From assembly GCA_947372535.1 (NCBI GenBank), contig CANBUA010000019.1, forward strand, positions 1 to 28,943: 28,943 nt of DNA. The letters are read 5' to 3'. The DNA is from Burkholderiales bacterium. GTDB lineage: Bacteria; Pseudomonadota; Gammaproteobacteria; Burkholderiales; Burkholderiaceae. The position numbers and the translations under genes were made by a program. Below, in pieces: positions 1 to 8,175 of the stretch. The notes beneath the pieces are model-generated. The model was not told the origin of the DNA, did not search any database, and saw only the letters and a list, made by a program, of their open reading frames with translations. The first letter of the stretch is position 1; every line of letters begins with the position of its first letter.

Positions 1-411
1 GCCACGAGACAGGAAGTCGTTGAGCAGCTGTTCGCGCTCGGCGTCACGGATCTTCTGCAGGATGACCTGCTTGGCGGCTTGCGCGCCGATGCGACCGATG
101 GGCACCGACTCGATGCCTTCTTCGATGTAGTCGTCGACTTCGATGTCCGGGATCTGCTCTTCAGCTTCGAACAGCAGGATTTCCGCATCAGGCAACTGCA
201 GGCCGGCCTCATTGGGCACGACATGCCAGCGTCGGAAAGTTTCGTACACGCCGCTTTCGCGGTCAATGGCGACACGGATGTCCACTTCGCCCTGATAGAG
301 CTTCTTGGTCGCGGAGGCCAGAGCCAGTTCCACGGCCCCGAACACCACGTCTCGATCCACGCTCTTCTCGCGGGAGATCGCATCCACCAACATCAGCAAT
401 TCACGGTTCAT
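1..411 (-). CDS. nusA: Transcription termination/antitermination factor NusA, N-terminal part
   Basis: The reading frame starts at an ATG at 411-409 and runs off the left edge, leaving the first 137 residues. The protein begins [18 protein letters not shown], the typical opening of betaproteobacterial NusA, and continues through the N-terminal RNA-polymerase-binding domain ([19 protein letters not shown]) to the acidic [10 protein letters not shown] segment and the [16 protein letters not shown] helix that precedes the S1 domain. NusA binds RNA polymerase, promotes pausing and hairpin-dependent termination, and takes part in antitermination. The S1 and KH domains would lie outside the window. 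Its start codon overlaps the rimP stop by four bases (ATGA), so the two are co-transcribed and probably translationally coupled, as in the usual rimP-nusA-infB operon. Confidence 0.96.
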   Translation of the reverse strand, partial: MNRELLMLVDAISREKSVDRDVVFGAVELALASATKKLYQGEVDIRVAIDRESGVYETFRRWHVVPNEAGLQLPDAEILLFEAEEQIPDIEVDDYIEEGIESVPIGRIGAQAAKQVILQKIRDAEREQLLNDFLSRG

Positions 412-1070
412 TTCTTCTGACCTCCGAGATCTTCCGCCTCATCTACGGCAACACCATGGGCATCCGGGCTGACGCCCGAACGCTGACGCCCTTTGAAACT
501 CACCTCAGGCACCAGTCGTGCCTCGCGAATTTCATCGAGCGTGAAACCCAAAACCTGATCCGCTGCCGGCTCGGGCGCCAGCCCGGCCGCCTGGGCCTTG
601 GCCAATTTCTTGGCGGCCGTGTTCGACAGCGGCTTGTCTGCATCCGGCGCACGCAGCACCAGACCCCAAACCTGACCAGCGGGCGCCGCCGCGGCATCTT
701 CAGCCGTCGGGGGGCACAACACGCCTTTGTAATGCTTGCGGCCCTGGAAAGGCAACTTCAGGGCAACGGCAACCTGCTCACCCACAAAACGCTCGAAATG
801 CGCCGGCGTCTTCAGCGGGCGATCCACCCCGGGGGAAGACACTTCCAGCCGGCTGTAATCGGCATCGATCGTCTCCAGAACGTACTGCAACTGGCGCGTC
901 ACCTTCTCGCAATCGTCGACGGTGACCAGGTCGCCGGGCAGATCGTAAACCTGATCGGGCAGGCGATCGATGTACACACGCAGCAGCCCCTGTGAACTGC
1001 GTTCGCAGTCCACCAGTTCGAAGCCAAGACCGGCAACGGTGGTTTCAACAAGCTGGAGCCAGGACGACAT
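408..1070 (-). CDS. rimP: Ribosome maturation factor RimP
   Basis: This 220-residue protein opens [20 protein letters not shown] and contains [21 protein letters not shown] and the hallmark [21 protein letters not shown]. That is the RimP N-terminal domain followed by the Sm-like C-terminal domain. RimP binds the 30S subunit during assembly. It is longer than the roughly 150-residue E. coli protein because of an alanine-rich insertion at about residues 120-170 within the C-terminal domain ([26 protein letters not shown]); I infer that such extensions are common in Burkholderiales. The C-terminal tail is basic, then acidic. No strong ribosome-binding site is visible before the ATG, and the start is chosen because the conserved N-terminal helix begins there. 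It is the first gene of the nusA operon in this window. Confidence 0.95.
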   Translation of the reverse strand: MSSWLQLVETTVAGLGFELVDCERSSQGLLRVYIDRLPDQVYDLPGDLVTVDDCEKVTRQLQYVLETIDADYSRLEVSSPGVDRPLKTPAHFERFVGEQVAVALKLPFQGRKHYKGVLCPPTAEDAAAAPAGQVWGLVLRAPDADKPLSNTAAKKLAKAQAAGLAPEPAADQVLGFTLDEIREARLVPEVSFKGRQRSGVSPDAHGVAVDEAEDLGGQKK

Positions 1071-1140
1071 GCGTGGTGGGGTTCCGATCGGTGCGCTGCA
1101 AACGAGCGAGTAAGTTGGACAAAAACCTGGACAAAAAACA

Positions 1141-1180
1141 CACGAGCAAAAAAAATGGGCTGGTTACCCGCCCATTCGTG
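1141..1180 (-). terminator. Intrinsic-terminator-like hairpin in the rimP leader
   Basis: On the minus strand, AATGGGC (complement of 1170-1176) pairs with GCCCATT (complement of 1154-1160) and is followed by a run of eight T residues (A at 1148-1155). Outside this, CACGA (1141-1145) and TCGTG (1176-1180) can also pair. The hairpin lies about 70 bases upstream of rimP and in its orientation. It may terminate an upstream transcript, act as an attenuator of rimP-nusA, or end a short leader RNA. I see no tRNA upstream, although the E. coli operon has one in this position. Confidence 0.65.
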
Positions 1181-1321
1181 TCTCAGCTTGGTCAGACACG
1201 CGACGTGCCACTGGTGATACTCAAACCCGAGATGAATGCATCTCAAAGGAAAAGTGCCCAAGCGGCCAAAACGGGATTTTACCCTGAGGAACGCTCGGGT
1301 TCAAGGGTCACCCTAGAAAAT

Positions 1322-1349
1322 TTGCGGACTGAGGCGTCCGTGCCAAAAT
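1322..1349 (+). promoter_or_regulatory. Possible fabI promoter
   Basis: TTGCGG (1322-1327) and CAAAAT (1344-1349) are separated by 16 bases, about 35 bases upstream of the fabI ATG. The match is modest. The rest of the 1071-1384 gap holds only the rimP leader hairpin, and no convincing gene was found there. Confidence 0.3.
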
Positions 1350-1384
1350 CGCCCGCTGTTTTCACTGTGTCACCTGGAGCCTCC

Positions 1385-2170
1385 ATGGGATTTCTTGCCG
1401 GCAAACGCCTGCTGATCACCGGTCTGTTGTCCAACCGTTCCATCGCCTATGGCATCGCCAAGGCCTGCAAGCGTGAAGGTGCCGAACTGGCCTTCAGCTA
1501 TGTCGGTGAGCGTTTCAAGGACCGCATCGTCGATTTCGCCAAGGAGTTCGACACCGAGCTGATCTTTGACTGCGACGTCGCCAGCGACGAGCAGATCACC
1601 GCCATGTTCGTGGACCTGGCCAAGTCGTGGCCCACCTTCGACGGTTTCGTCCATGCCATCGGTTTTGCGCCGCGTGAAGCCATTGCGGGCGATTTTCTGG
1701 AAGGCCTGTCACGCGAATCCTTCCGCATCGCCCAGGACATTTCGGCCTACAGCTTCCCGGCCATGGCCAAGGCGGCTTTGCCTTACCTGGCGCCCAAATC
1801 GGCCTTGCTCACCTTGTCTTACCTGGGTGCCGAGCGCATCGTGCCGTCTTACAACACCATGGGACTGGCCAAGGCCTCGCTGGAAGCAAGCGTGCGCTAT
1901 ACCGCCGGCAGCCTGGGTCCCAAGGGCATTCGGGTCAACGGCATCTCGGCCGGTCCGATCAAGACCCTGGCCGCCGCGGGCATCAAGGGCTTTTCCAAGA
2001 TCCTGAGCATCGTCGAAGACAACGCTCCCCTGCGCCGCAACATCACCATCGAGGACGTGGGCAATGTGGCCGCGTTCATGCTGTCTGACCTGGCGGCCGG
2101 TGTCACCGCCGAAATCACCTATGTCGACGGGGGCTTCAGCCACGTCATGGCAGGCGGCCAGCACGAGTGA
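1385..2170 (+). CDS. fabI: Enoyl-[acyl-carrier-protein] reductase FabI
   Basis: This 261-residue protein is the NADH-dependent enoyl-ACP reductase of type II fatty-acid synthesis, reducing trans-2-enoyl-ACP to acyl-ACP in the cytoplasm. The N-terminus [20 protein letters not shown] is the divergent FabI nucleotide-binding turn. The catalytic pair falls at Tyr146, Tyr156 and Lys163 (SYNTMGLAK), numbering identical to the E. coli enzyme. Residues equivalent to the known triclosan-resistance positions are all the sensitive type: Gly93, Met159 and Phe203. The frame is open for 131 codons upstream, but similarity begins only at the ATG at 1385, preceded by a GGAG-like site. Its 3' end overlaps the convergent AraC-type regulator gene by 26 bases. 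Confidence 0.97.
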   Translation: MGFLAGKRLLITGLLSNRSIAYGIAKACKREGAELAFSYVGERFKDRIVDFAKEFDTELIFDCDVASDEQITAMFVDLAKSWPTFDGFVHAIGFAPREAIAGDFLEGLSRESFRIAQDISAYSFPAMAKAALPYLAPKSALLTLSYLGAERIVPSYNTMGLAKASLEASVRYTAGSLGPKGIRVNGISAGPIKTLAAAGIKGFSKILSIVEDNAPLRRNITIEDVGNVAAFMLSDLAAGVTAEITYVDGGFSHVMAGGQHE

Positions 2171-3182
2171 GCTCCGAGGTGTGCTGCTGGCGGTAAGCCC
2201 CTGGCGTCACTCCCGTCACACGCTTGAACAGGCGCCCGAAGGCCACGCGGTCCTGGTAGCCCACCCGGGCCGCCACCTCCGGCACGGGCAGCCCGCCTGA
2301 CTCCAGCAGCTCCCGGGCGCGGTCGATGCGCAAGCCTTGCAGGTGCTGCATGGGCGTCATCCCGGAGGCGGCCAGAAATCGGCGCTGCAAGGTGCGCACG
2401 CTCATGTGCACCTGTGCGGCCAGGGCTTCCAGCGTCAAAGCCTGGGCCAGTTGCCCCGCCATCCAGACTTGCAACTGCCTCACCTCGCCGTCGCTGTGCC
2501 GACGCCAGCCCTGGGCGGGCATGAAGGCGGTCTGCGGGCCCCGCTGCATGTCCACCACCAGCATCCGGGCCACTTCCCGTGCGGTGGCGCGATCGCTCAA
2601 GGCCTGCACGGCCATCAGGCAGGCGTCCACACCAGCCAGCGAGCCACCTGAACACATCACGCCGCCTGCCATCACCAGGTTGGGCTCGGGGTCAATCTGA
2701 AGCTGAGGAAAATCGGCCTGCATGGCTTCGGCCATGGCCCAGTGGGTGGTGACCCGCTGCCCGGCCAACCGCCCGGACGCCGCCAGAAAGTAGCCGCCTG
2801 TGCACATGCTGATCAGACGCACTTGGGCCGACAGGCACGACAGCGCCTCAGCCACCTGCGGGTGCCGCGCCACCGCCTGCGCCCCTTGGGTCCACATGGA
2901 AGGGATCACCAGGGCATCCAGGCCGGGCAAGGTCTCCAGGCCCGCATCCACACGCAGATCGCCGTCGCCATGGGGCACGCTGCGCCCATCCGGGCTGATG
3001 CGCAACAGGTCGAAGCGCCAGGCACCGGGCAACAGATTGGCCATGCGGAACACATCCAGGGCCAGGCCATAGCTGCCCAGGCTGGCCTCGTCGCACAACA
3101 GAACCCCCACACGGCGGTGGGTGCGCTTGCGCTTCGGAAATGCCGGAGTGGGCGTGTTCATGGGCGTCGACATCGCGATCAA
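2145..3182 (-). CDS. GlxA-type AraC-family transcriptional regulator with DJ-1/PfpI domain
   Basis: This protein of about 345 residues has two domains. Residues 24-200 form a DJ-1/PfpI-like amidase-fold domain ([29 protein letters not shown]), with the elbow [13 protein letters not shown] placing Cys127 at the usual nucleophile position. Residues 245-335 form an AraC double helix-turn-helix ([20 protein letters not shown] and [20 protein letters not shown]). Such proteins usually sense a small metabolite and activate catabolic genes; the ligand here is unknown. Starts at 3182, 3173 or 3161 are all possible. It lies divergently to two GST-family genes and shares an intergenic region containing a perfect palindrome, so it may regulate them or itself. 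It overlaps the 3' end of fabI tail to tail. Confidence 0.92.
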   Translation of the reverse strand: MIAMSTPMNTPTPAFPKRKRTHRRVGVLLCDEASLGSYGLALDVFRMANLLPGAWRFDLLRISPDGRSVPHGDGDLRVDAGLETLPGLDALVIPSMWTQGAQAVARHPQVAEALSCLSAQVRLISMCTGGYFLAASGRLAGQRVTTHWAMAEAMQADFPQLQIDPEPNLVMAGGVMCSGGSLAGVDACLMAVQALSDRATAREVARMLVVDMQRGPQTAFMPAQGWRRHSDGEVRQLQVWMAGQLAQALTLEALAAQVHMSVRTLQRRFLAASGMTPMQHLQGLRIDRARELLESGGLPVPEVAARVGYQDRVAFGRLFKRVTGVTPGAYRQQHTSELTRAGRLP

Positions 3183-3216
3183 GTGCTCGGGAGATTGGCC
3201 AAATTAGCATCATAGA

Positions 3217-3230
3217 TGTCCATATGGACA
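3217..3230. promoter_or_regulatory. Perfect 14-base palindrome between divergent genes
   Basis: TGTCCATATGGACA reads identically on both strands and is followed at once by a further half-site, ATGGACAA (3231-3238). It lies 34 bases upstream of the regulator start and 36 bases upstream of the GST start. It is a candidate operator for the GlxA-type regulator. Confidence 0.45.
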
Positions 3231-3266
3231 ATGGACAAGGCCGGGTGGGCTTTTCACAATCACCCC

Positions 3267-4202
3267 ATGACCGACATCACCTTGCCCCCCGCCAACGCGC
3301 CCATCCTCCACCACTACAAGGAATCGCCTTACGCCGAGAAGATCCGCACACTGCTCGGGTACAAAGGCTTGCCCTGGTATTCGGTGATCGTGCCGCGCAT
3401 CGCGCCCAAGCCCGACCTGACGGCCTTGACCGGCGGCTACCGCAAGGTGCCTGTGCTGCAAGTGGGCGCCGATGTGTACTGCGACACCCGGCTGATCGCC
3501 GAGGTGCTGGATGCCATGTCCCCCGAGCCCAGCCTGAAGACGGCCGCCGGCAGCCTGGGCCCTTTGCTGGAGAACTGGGTGGACAACACCCTGTTCGTGA
3601 AAGCGGTGGACTTCACCTTCGGGCAGATCGCCGATGTGGTGCCAGCCGCGCTGCTGGCTGATCGCGGGGCCCTGCGTGGCGCGGCGCTGGAGCCCGAGGC
3701 CTTGAAGGCCGCCTTGCCCCTGGCCCGGCAGACGCTGCATTTGCACATGGCCTGGCTGGAGCAAGCGCTGGCCGATCAACGCCCATTCTTCAACGGCGCC
3801 ACACCGGACGTGGGGGACTTCACCCTGTATTCGACGCTGTGGTTTGCCCGCGTCGGCCGCTTCGATTTCAGTGCCCACCCAGCCCTCGCCGCCTGGCTGG
3901 GCCGCATGGACGCCTGGGGACATGGCACGCCACAGCCCCTGGACGCCGAACAAGCGCTGGCCGTGGCGCGGCAAAGCACGCCCGCGCCGCTGATGGACGC
4001 TGTGCTGCCCGACGGCAGCGGCCTGACACCGGGACAACGCGTGGCCATCACGCCCGAACAGGCCGGCCATGGCACCACGGTGGAGGGCGAGCTGCTGTCC
4101 ATCACGCCGCAGCGCCTGAGCCTGCGCCATGTCGATGAACGCTGCGGCACGGTGCATGTGCACTTCCCGCGCCTGGGTTACCGCATCCGAGCCACCGCCT
4201 GA
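3267..4202 (+). CDS. Glutathione S-transferase family protein with C-terminal extension
   Basis: This 311-residue protein has an N-terminal thioredoxin-fold GST domain, from LHHYKESPYAEKIRTLLGYK to YRKVPVLQVGADVYCDTRLI with the cis-proline KVPVL, followed by an all-helical GST C domain (QTLHLHMAWLEQALADQRPF, TPDVGDFTLYSTLWFARV). After about residue 225 comes an extra segment of some 85 residues that looks beta-rich (GQRVAITPEQAGHG, VEGELLSITPQRLSLRHVD) and is not part of a standard GST. In-frame ATGs at 3216 and 3231 exist, but the first lies against the palindrome, and the domain begins only after MTDITLPP, so 3267 is preferred. The substrate is unknown. A second GST-family gene follows 72 bases downstream. 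Confidence 0.88.
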   Translation: MTDITLPPANAPILHHYKESPYAEKIRTLLGYKGLPWYSVIVPRIAPKPDLTALTGGYRKVPVLQVGADVYCDTRLIAEVLDAMSPEPSLKTAAGSLGPLLENWVDNTLFVKAVDFTFGQIADVVPAALLADRGALRGAALEPEALKAALPLARQTLHLHMAWLEQALADQRPFFNGATPDVGDFTLYSTLWFARVGRFDFSAHPALAAWLGRMDAWGHGTPQPLDAEQALAVARQSTPAPLMDAVLPDGSGLTPGQRVAITPEQAGHGTTVEGELLSITPQRLSLRHVDERCGTVHVHFPRLGYRIRATA

Positions 4203-4274
4203 AGCAAGCTGATGCAGCCTGAGACTGCCGGATCCCCTGCATCCCTGATCAACCCTTGAACCCCATTCCACACC

Positions 4275-5066
4275 ATGGCCTACACGCTCTACACCTTCGC
4301 GATGTCGCACTACAGCGAGAAGATCCGCTGGACGCTGGACCGCGCAGGCATCGCCTATGACGAGGTCTGCATGACCCCGGTGTTCCACATGCTGCCGGCC
4401 TTGCGCAAAGGCAAGCGCGGCCAGACCACGCTGCCCGTGCTGGAGACCCCCAGCGGCGCCATCCAGGACAGCCCGCGCATCATCGACTGGTTGCTGCAAC
4501 ACCACGCCCCACTGGCCACCCTGCCCGCCAACCTGACGCCACAGATCCGCGAGGTCGAAGCCCGCATCAACGCCATGGGCAAGGACGTGGCCCGCTTCCT
4601 GTATGGGCAGATCTTCGGCCATGCGGATGAGATGGTCATCAACTTGTGGACCGAGTACGCCACGCCCGCCCAGGCCCGTTTCATCCGCCTGGGCTACCCG
4701 CTGGTGCGCTGGGGCTTCCGTCGCAAACTGAAGATCTACGGCCCGCACATCCCTCGCGCCGAGCAGCGCATCAACGACACCCTGGACTGGCTGGACGCCC
4801 AGCTGGCCGACGGTCGCCGTTACCTGGTGGGCGACACCCTGACGGTGGCCGACATCACCGCCGCCGCCCTGCTGGCCCCGCTGGCCTGCCCCAAGGAGCA
4901 CCCTGTCTATGGCGTGCGCGCATTCCAGCAGCAAACGCGTGAAGCCCTGGCTCGCTGGCGCGACCGACCTGCCCTGCAATGGGTGCGAGACACCTATGCA
5001 CGTGACCGCGGCAGCTACACCAGCGGCCTGTTCGATGCGCCACCTGCCTGGGCCAACGCGGCCTGA
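4275..5066 (+). CDS. Glutathione S-transferase family protein
   Basis: This 263-residue protein opens MAYTLYTFAMSHYSEKIRW, a GST N-terminal strand and the Ser-Glu-Lys-Ile helix, with the cis-proline region TTLPVLETPSGAIQDSPRII and the GST C-terminal N-capping region VGDTLTVADITAAALLAPL. It lies 72 bases after the first GST-family gene on the same strand, and both begin with the same (Y)(A/S)EKIR signature, suggesting an old duplication and joint transcription. Both are cytosolic, and the substrate is not predictable. The central region 115-165 (ARFLYGQIFGHADEM to RRKLKIYGPHI) is longer than in small GSTs and probably forms an extra helical insert. Confidence 0.88.
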   Translation: MAYTLYTFAMSHYSEKIRWTLDRAGIAYDEVCMTPVFHMLPALRKGKRGQTTLPVLETPSGAIQDSPRIIDWLLQHHAPLATLPANLTPQIREVEARINAMGKDVARFLYGQIFGHADEMVINLWTEYATPAQARFIRLGYPLVRWGFRRKLKIYGPHIPRAEQRINDTLDWLDAQLADGRRYLVGDTLTVADITAAALLAPLACPKEHPVYGVRAFQQQTREALARWRDRPALQWVRDTYARDRGSYTSGLFDAPPAWANAA

Positions 5067-5110
5067 GCGCCAGCGCCTGCAGCAAGCCTGATGCGCGTCA
5101 GATTCTTTGC

Positions 5111-5140
5111 TTGAAGGGCCGCACGAGTTCTGCGCACAAT
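5111..5140 (+). promoter_or_regulatory. Possible promoter for the DUF4404 gene
   Basis: TTGAAG (5111-5116) and CACAAT (5135-5140) are spaced by 18 bases, 46 bases upstream of the ATG. A GC-rich hairpin (CTGGCCCG with CGGGCCGG) lies between this and the AAAGGTGA ribosome-binding site. Confidence 0.35.
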
Positions 5141-5186
5141 GGCTCAGCTGGCCCGCTCGGGCCGGACAAGCCAACAAAGGTGAACC

Positions 5187-5465
5187 ATGAAACGCGAGGA
5201 ACTCCAACAGCTGCTGCTGCAACTCCACAAGGGGCTGGCGGACGCGCCGCCGATGGACGCCGACCTGCGCTCATCCTTGCTGCAGCTTGATGAAGATATC
5301 CGTCAGGCGCTCAAGCCCGAGGCTCAAGCAGCCGCGAACGAAGCACCCGGCGACAGCCTCCAAGGCCGCGCCGAAGCGCTGGAAGCCCAGTTTGAGGTGG
5401 ACCATCCAGTTCTGGCCGGCACCTTGCGCAACCTGATGGACACCCTGGGCAAGATGGGGATCTGA
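5187..5465 (+). CDS. DUF4404 family protein
   Basis: This 92-residue acidic protein opens MKREELQQLLLQLHKGLADA and ends with FEVDHPVLAGTLRNLMDTLGKMGI, the conserved DUF4404 C-terminal signature. It is predicted to be a helical soluble protein with two amphipathic helices; its function is unknown. AAAGGTGA precedes the ATG at good spacing, fixing the start. It is convergent with yejF, and a 7-base inverted repeat (5462-5468 with 5480-5486) covers both stop codons, without a T run. Confidence 0.85.
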   Translation: MKREELQQLLLQLHKGLADAPPMDADLRSSLLQLDEDIRQALKPEAQAAANEAPGDSLQGRAEALEAQFEVDHPVLAGTLRNLMDTLGKMGI

Positions 5466-5482
5466 GCCATGGGCCGCAGGGC

Positions 5483-7108
5483 TCAGGCCGGCCGCGTGGC
5501 GGCCATCAGGCGCTGCGTGTAGGGCTGCCTGGGGGCATTCAGCACCTGGTCGACCGGGCCCTGCTCCACGACATCGCCATCCTTCATCACCAGCACATGG
5601 TGGGCCATGGCCGCCACCACATCCACATCGTGGGTGATGAGCAGATAGCTCAGCCGCCGCTGCCGCTGCAAGCCTTGCAGCAAGGTGAGGATCTGCTTCT
5701 GGATGGTCACGTCCAGGGCGCTGGTCGGCTCGTCCAGCACCAGCACTTCCGGCTCGACCACCAGCGCACGGGCCAGGGCCAGCCGCTGCCGCTGACCGCC
5801 TGAGAACGCATGGGGATAACGCGCCAGCAGGCCCGGAAACTGGACTTCGCTCAGGCCCACATCACCCAGGGTCTGGATCACGCGCTCGCGCCGCTGGGGC
5901 ACTGTCAGCGAAGGGTGGTGCACCCGCAAGCCTTCGCCCACCAGTTCTTCCACTGTCATGCGTGGAGAGAGTGACGAAAACGGATCCTGGAACACCACCT
6001 GCACCCGCCGGCGCAGGGGCCGGTCTTGTTTGGCATGGAAAGACCAGCTCTGATCGCCGATGCGCAACTTCCCCTCAAAAGGTTGCAGGCCCAGAGTGGC
6101 CAGCGCCAGCGTGGATTTGCCTGAACCCGACTCACCCACCACGGCCAGGGTCTGGGCAGGGGCCAGCTCGAAATCCGCGCCCTTGACCGCCACAAAGCGC
6201 CCGGGTTTGAACCAGCCCGCCATGCCCGGCTGGGGCACGGGGTAGCTCACCTGCAGCCCGGTGCCCTGGAGCACCGGCGCCTGGCCGACCACCGCGGGCA
6301 GCACATCGCGCACGGGCTGGCTGTCCAGCAACTTGCGCGTGTAGGCGTGCTGCGGATTGGCAAACACCTCGTTCACAGGACCGCACTCCACCAACACGCC
6401 CTGCTCCATCACCGCCACGCGGTCGGCAAAGCGGCGCACCAGGTGCAGGTCGTGGGTGATCATCAACACGGCCATGCCCTGCTGGCGCTGCAGATCGCCC
6501 AGCAACTCCAGGATCTGGGTGCGCAAGGTCACGTCCAGCGCGGTGGTGGGCTCATCTGCCAGCAGCAGGCGCGGCTGGCAGGCCAGGGCCATGGCGATCA
6601 TGGCGCGCTGGCGCTGCCCACCCGACAACTGGTGCGGGAAGCTGCCGGCGCGGCGCTGGGGCTCGGGAATGCCGGTGAGCTTGAGCAAATCAATGGCCCG
6701 CGACCACGCCTCCTTGCGCGACACCAGCTGGTGCAACTCGATCACCTCGGCGATCTGGTCGCCCACGCTGAACAGCGGGTTCAAGGCCGTCATCGGCTCC
6801 TGGAAGATGACCGACACATCCTGGCCGCGCACGCCGCGCAGTTCAGGCTCGCTGAGCTGCAGCAGGTCGCGCGCGGGCTGCCCTTTATCGCCTGCCAGCC
6901 AGGCTTGCCCCTGGATGCGGGCTTGCGGGATCAGCCGCAGCAGGCTCATGGCGGTGATCGACTTGCCGGACCCGCTCTCGCCCACCAGGGCCAGCTTTTC
7001 GCCGGCGTGGATCTGCAGGCTCAAGCCATGGACCACCTCGCGGTCGCCAAAGGCCACGCTCAGCTGGCGGATGTCCAGCAGAGGCTGGGTGTCACGTGGC
7101 GCGTTCAT
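5483..7108 (-). CDS. yejF: Peptide ABC transporter, double ATP-binding protein YejF
   Basis: This 541-residue protein has two fused ABC ATPase domains and would energise the YejABEF oligopeptide importer at the inner face of the membrane. Domain 1 has Walker A GESGSGKS (43-50), signature LSGGQRQR (161-168) and Walker B LLLADEP (181-187). Domain 2 has Walker A at 325-332, signature FSGGQRQR (435-442) and Walker B VLVLDEP (455-461). Each domain is followed by an oligopeptide-type C-terminal motif, AYTRKLLDS (about 255-263) and PYTQRLMAA (about 529-537). All nucleotide-binding motifs are intact. The frame stays open upstream, but the ATG at 7108 gives the usual N-terminus and an ATGA overlap with yejE. 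Confidence 0.95.
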   Translation of the reverse strand: MNAPRDTQPLLDIRQLSVAFGDREVVHGLSLQIHAGEKLALVGESGSGKSITAMSLLRLIPQARIQGQAWLAGDKGQPARDLLQLSEPELRGVRGQDVSVIFQEPMTALNPLFSVGDQIAEVIELHQLVSRKEAWSRAIDLLKLTGIPEPQRRAGSFPHQLSGGQRQRAMIAMALACQPRLLLADEPTTALDVTLRTQILELLGDLQRQQGMAVLMITHDLHLVRRFADRVAVMEQGVLVECGPVNEVFANPQHAYTRKLLDSQPVRDVLPAVVGQAPVLQGTGLQVSYPVPQPGMAGWFKPGRFVAVKGADFELAPAQTLAVVGESGSGKSTLALATLGLQPFEGKLRIGDQSWSFHAKQDRPLRRRVQVVFQDPFSSLSPRMTVEELVGEGLRVHHPSLTVPQRRERVIQTLGDVGLSEVQFPGLLARYPHAFSGGQRQRLALARALVVEPEVLVLDEPTSALDVTIQKQILTLLQGLQRQRRLSYLLITHDVDVVAAMAHHVLVMKDGDVVEQGPVDQVLNAPRQPYTQRLMAATRPA

Positions 7109-8175
7109 TCGGCATCCTCCTTGCGCGGGTCCAGCGCATCGCGCAGGGCATCGCCCATGAAGGTCAGCAACAGCAAGGTGAACACCAGCACGGCAAAGGT
7201 GGCCATCGAGATCCACCACGCATCCAGGTTGTTCTTGCCCTGGCTCAGCAGCTCGCCCAGGCTGGGCGTATCGGGCGGCACGCCCAGGCCCAGGAAATCC
7301 AGCGAGGTGAGCGCCAGGATGGCCGCGCTCATGCGGAAAGGCAGGAAGGTCACCACCGGGGTCAGGCTGTTGGGCAGGATGTGGTGGCGGATGATGTCCC
7401 AGTTGGACAGCCCCATGGCCCGCGCCGCGCGCACATAGTCCAGCTGGCGGTTGCGCAGGAATTCGGCCCGCACATAATCCGACAGGCCGATCCAGCCGAA
7501 CAAGCTGAGCAGCACGAACAGCAGCCAGATGCTGGGCGAAAACACCGCCGAGAACACGATCAGCAGGTAGAGCTCGGGCATGGAACCCCAGATCTCGATC
7601 AGGCGCTGCAAGACCAGATCGGTGCGGCCGCCATAGAAGCCTTGCACGGCCCCCGCCAGCACCCCCACCAGCACCCCCACCACCGTCAGCGCCAGCCCGA
7701 ACAGCACCGACACCCGAAAGCCATACAGCAGGCGTGCAAACACATCGCGCCCCCGGTCATCCGTACCCAACCAGTTGTCACCGGAAGGCGGCGCCGGGTT
7801 GGGTTCTTTGGCGAAGTAGTTGATGGTCTTGTAATGCGAATGGTTGAGGGGATAGATTGCGAAGTTGCCCGGACGCCGAAACTGTTGCTGGATGAAGGGG
7901 TCGAGGTAGTCGGTGGGTGTGGCGAAATCGCCGCCGAAGGTGGTCTCGGGCACATCCTGGAAGATGGGCACATACCAATGGCCCTGGTAGCGGGCGATCA
8001 ACGGCCGGTCGTTGGACACCAGCTCAGCGCCCAGGCTGAGCAGCACCAGCAGGCTGAACACCCACAGGCTGACAAAGCCCATGCGATGTTGCTTGAAGCG
8101 CAGCCAGGCCCGACGCGCGGGCGACACCGAAGGGGCGATGGTGGGCAGGGTGGCGTCGGTCATCGCATCAGCCAT
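7105..8175 (-). CDS. yejE: Peptide ABC transporter permease YejE
   Basis: This 356-residue inner-membrane permease has an N-terminal transmembrane helix at about residues 33-53, a long periplasmic loop of some 90 residues (FQDVPETTFGGDFATPTDYL, GDNWLGTDDRGRDVFARLLY), and then a cluster of helices containing the EAA loop ARAMGLSNWDIIRHHILPNS that contacts the ATPase. The large loop before GTDDRGRDV is characteristic of YejE rather than DppC or OppC. The start at 8175 overlaps yejB by 8 bases; MTDATLP at 8163 is an alternative. It is the third transporter gene in the operon. Confidence 0.95.
   Translation of the reverse strand: MADAMTDATLPTIAPSVSPARRAWLRFKQHRMGFVSLWVFSLLVLLSLGAELVSNDRPLIARYQGHWYVPIFQDVPETTFGGDFATPTDYLDPFIQQQFRRPGNFAIYPLNHSHYKTINYFAKEPNPAPPSGDNWLGTDDRGRDVFARLLYGFRVSVLFGLALTVVGVLVGVLAGAVQGFYGGRTDLVLQRLIEIWGSMPELYLLIVFSAVFSPSIWLLFVLLSLFGWIGLSDYVRAEFLRNRQLDYVRAARAMGLSNWDIIRHHILPNSLTPVVTFLPFRMSAAILALTSLDFLGLGVPPDTPSLGELLSQGKNNLDAWWISMATFAVLVFTLLLLTFMGDALRDALDPRKEDAE

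Noticed and set aside
3210..5228. A 672-codon open frame on the minus strand opposite both GST-family genes
   Set aside because: It is a GC-rich antisense frame, has no recognisable domain, and the plus-strand GST domains account for the sequence.
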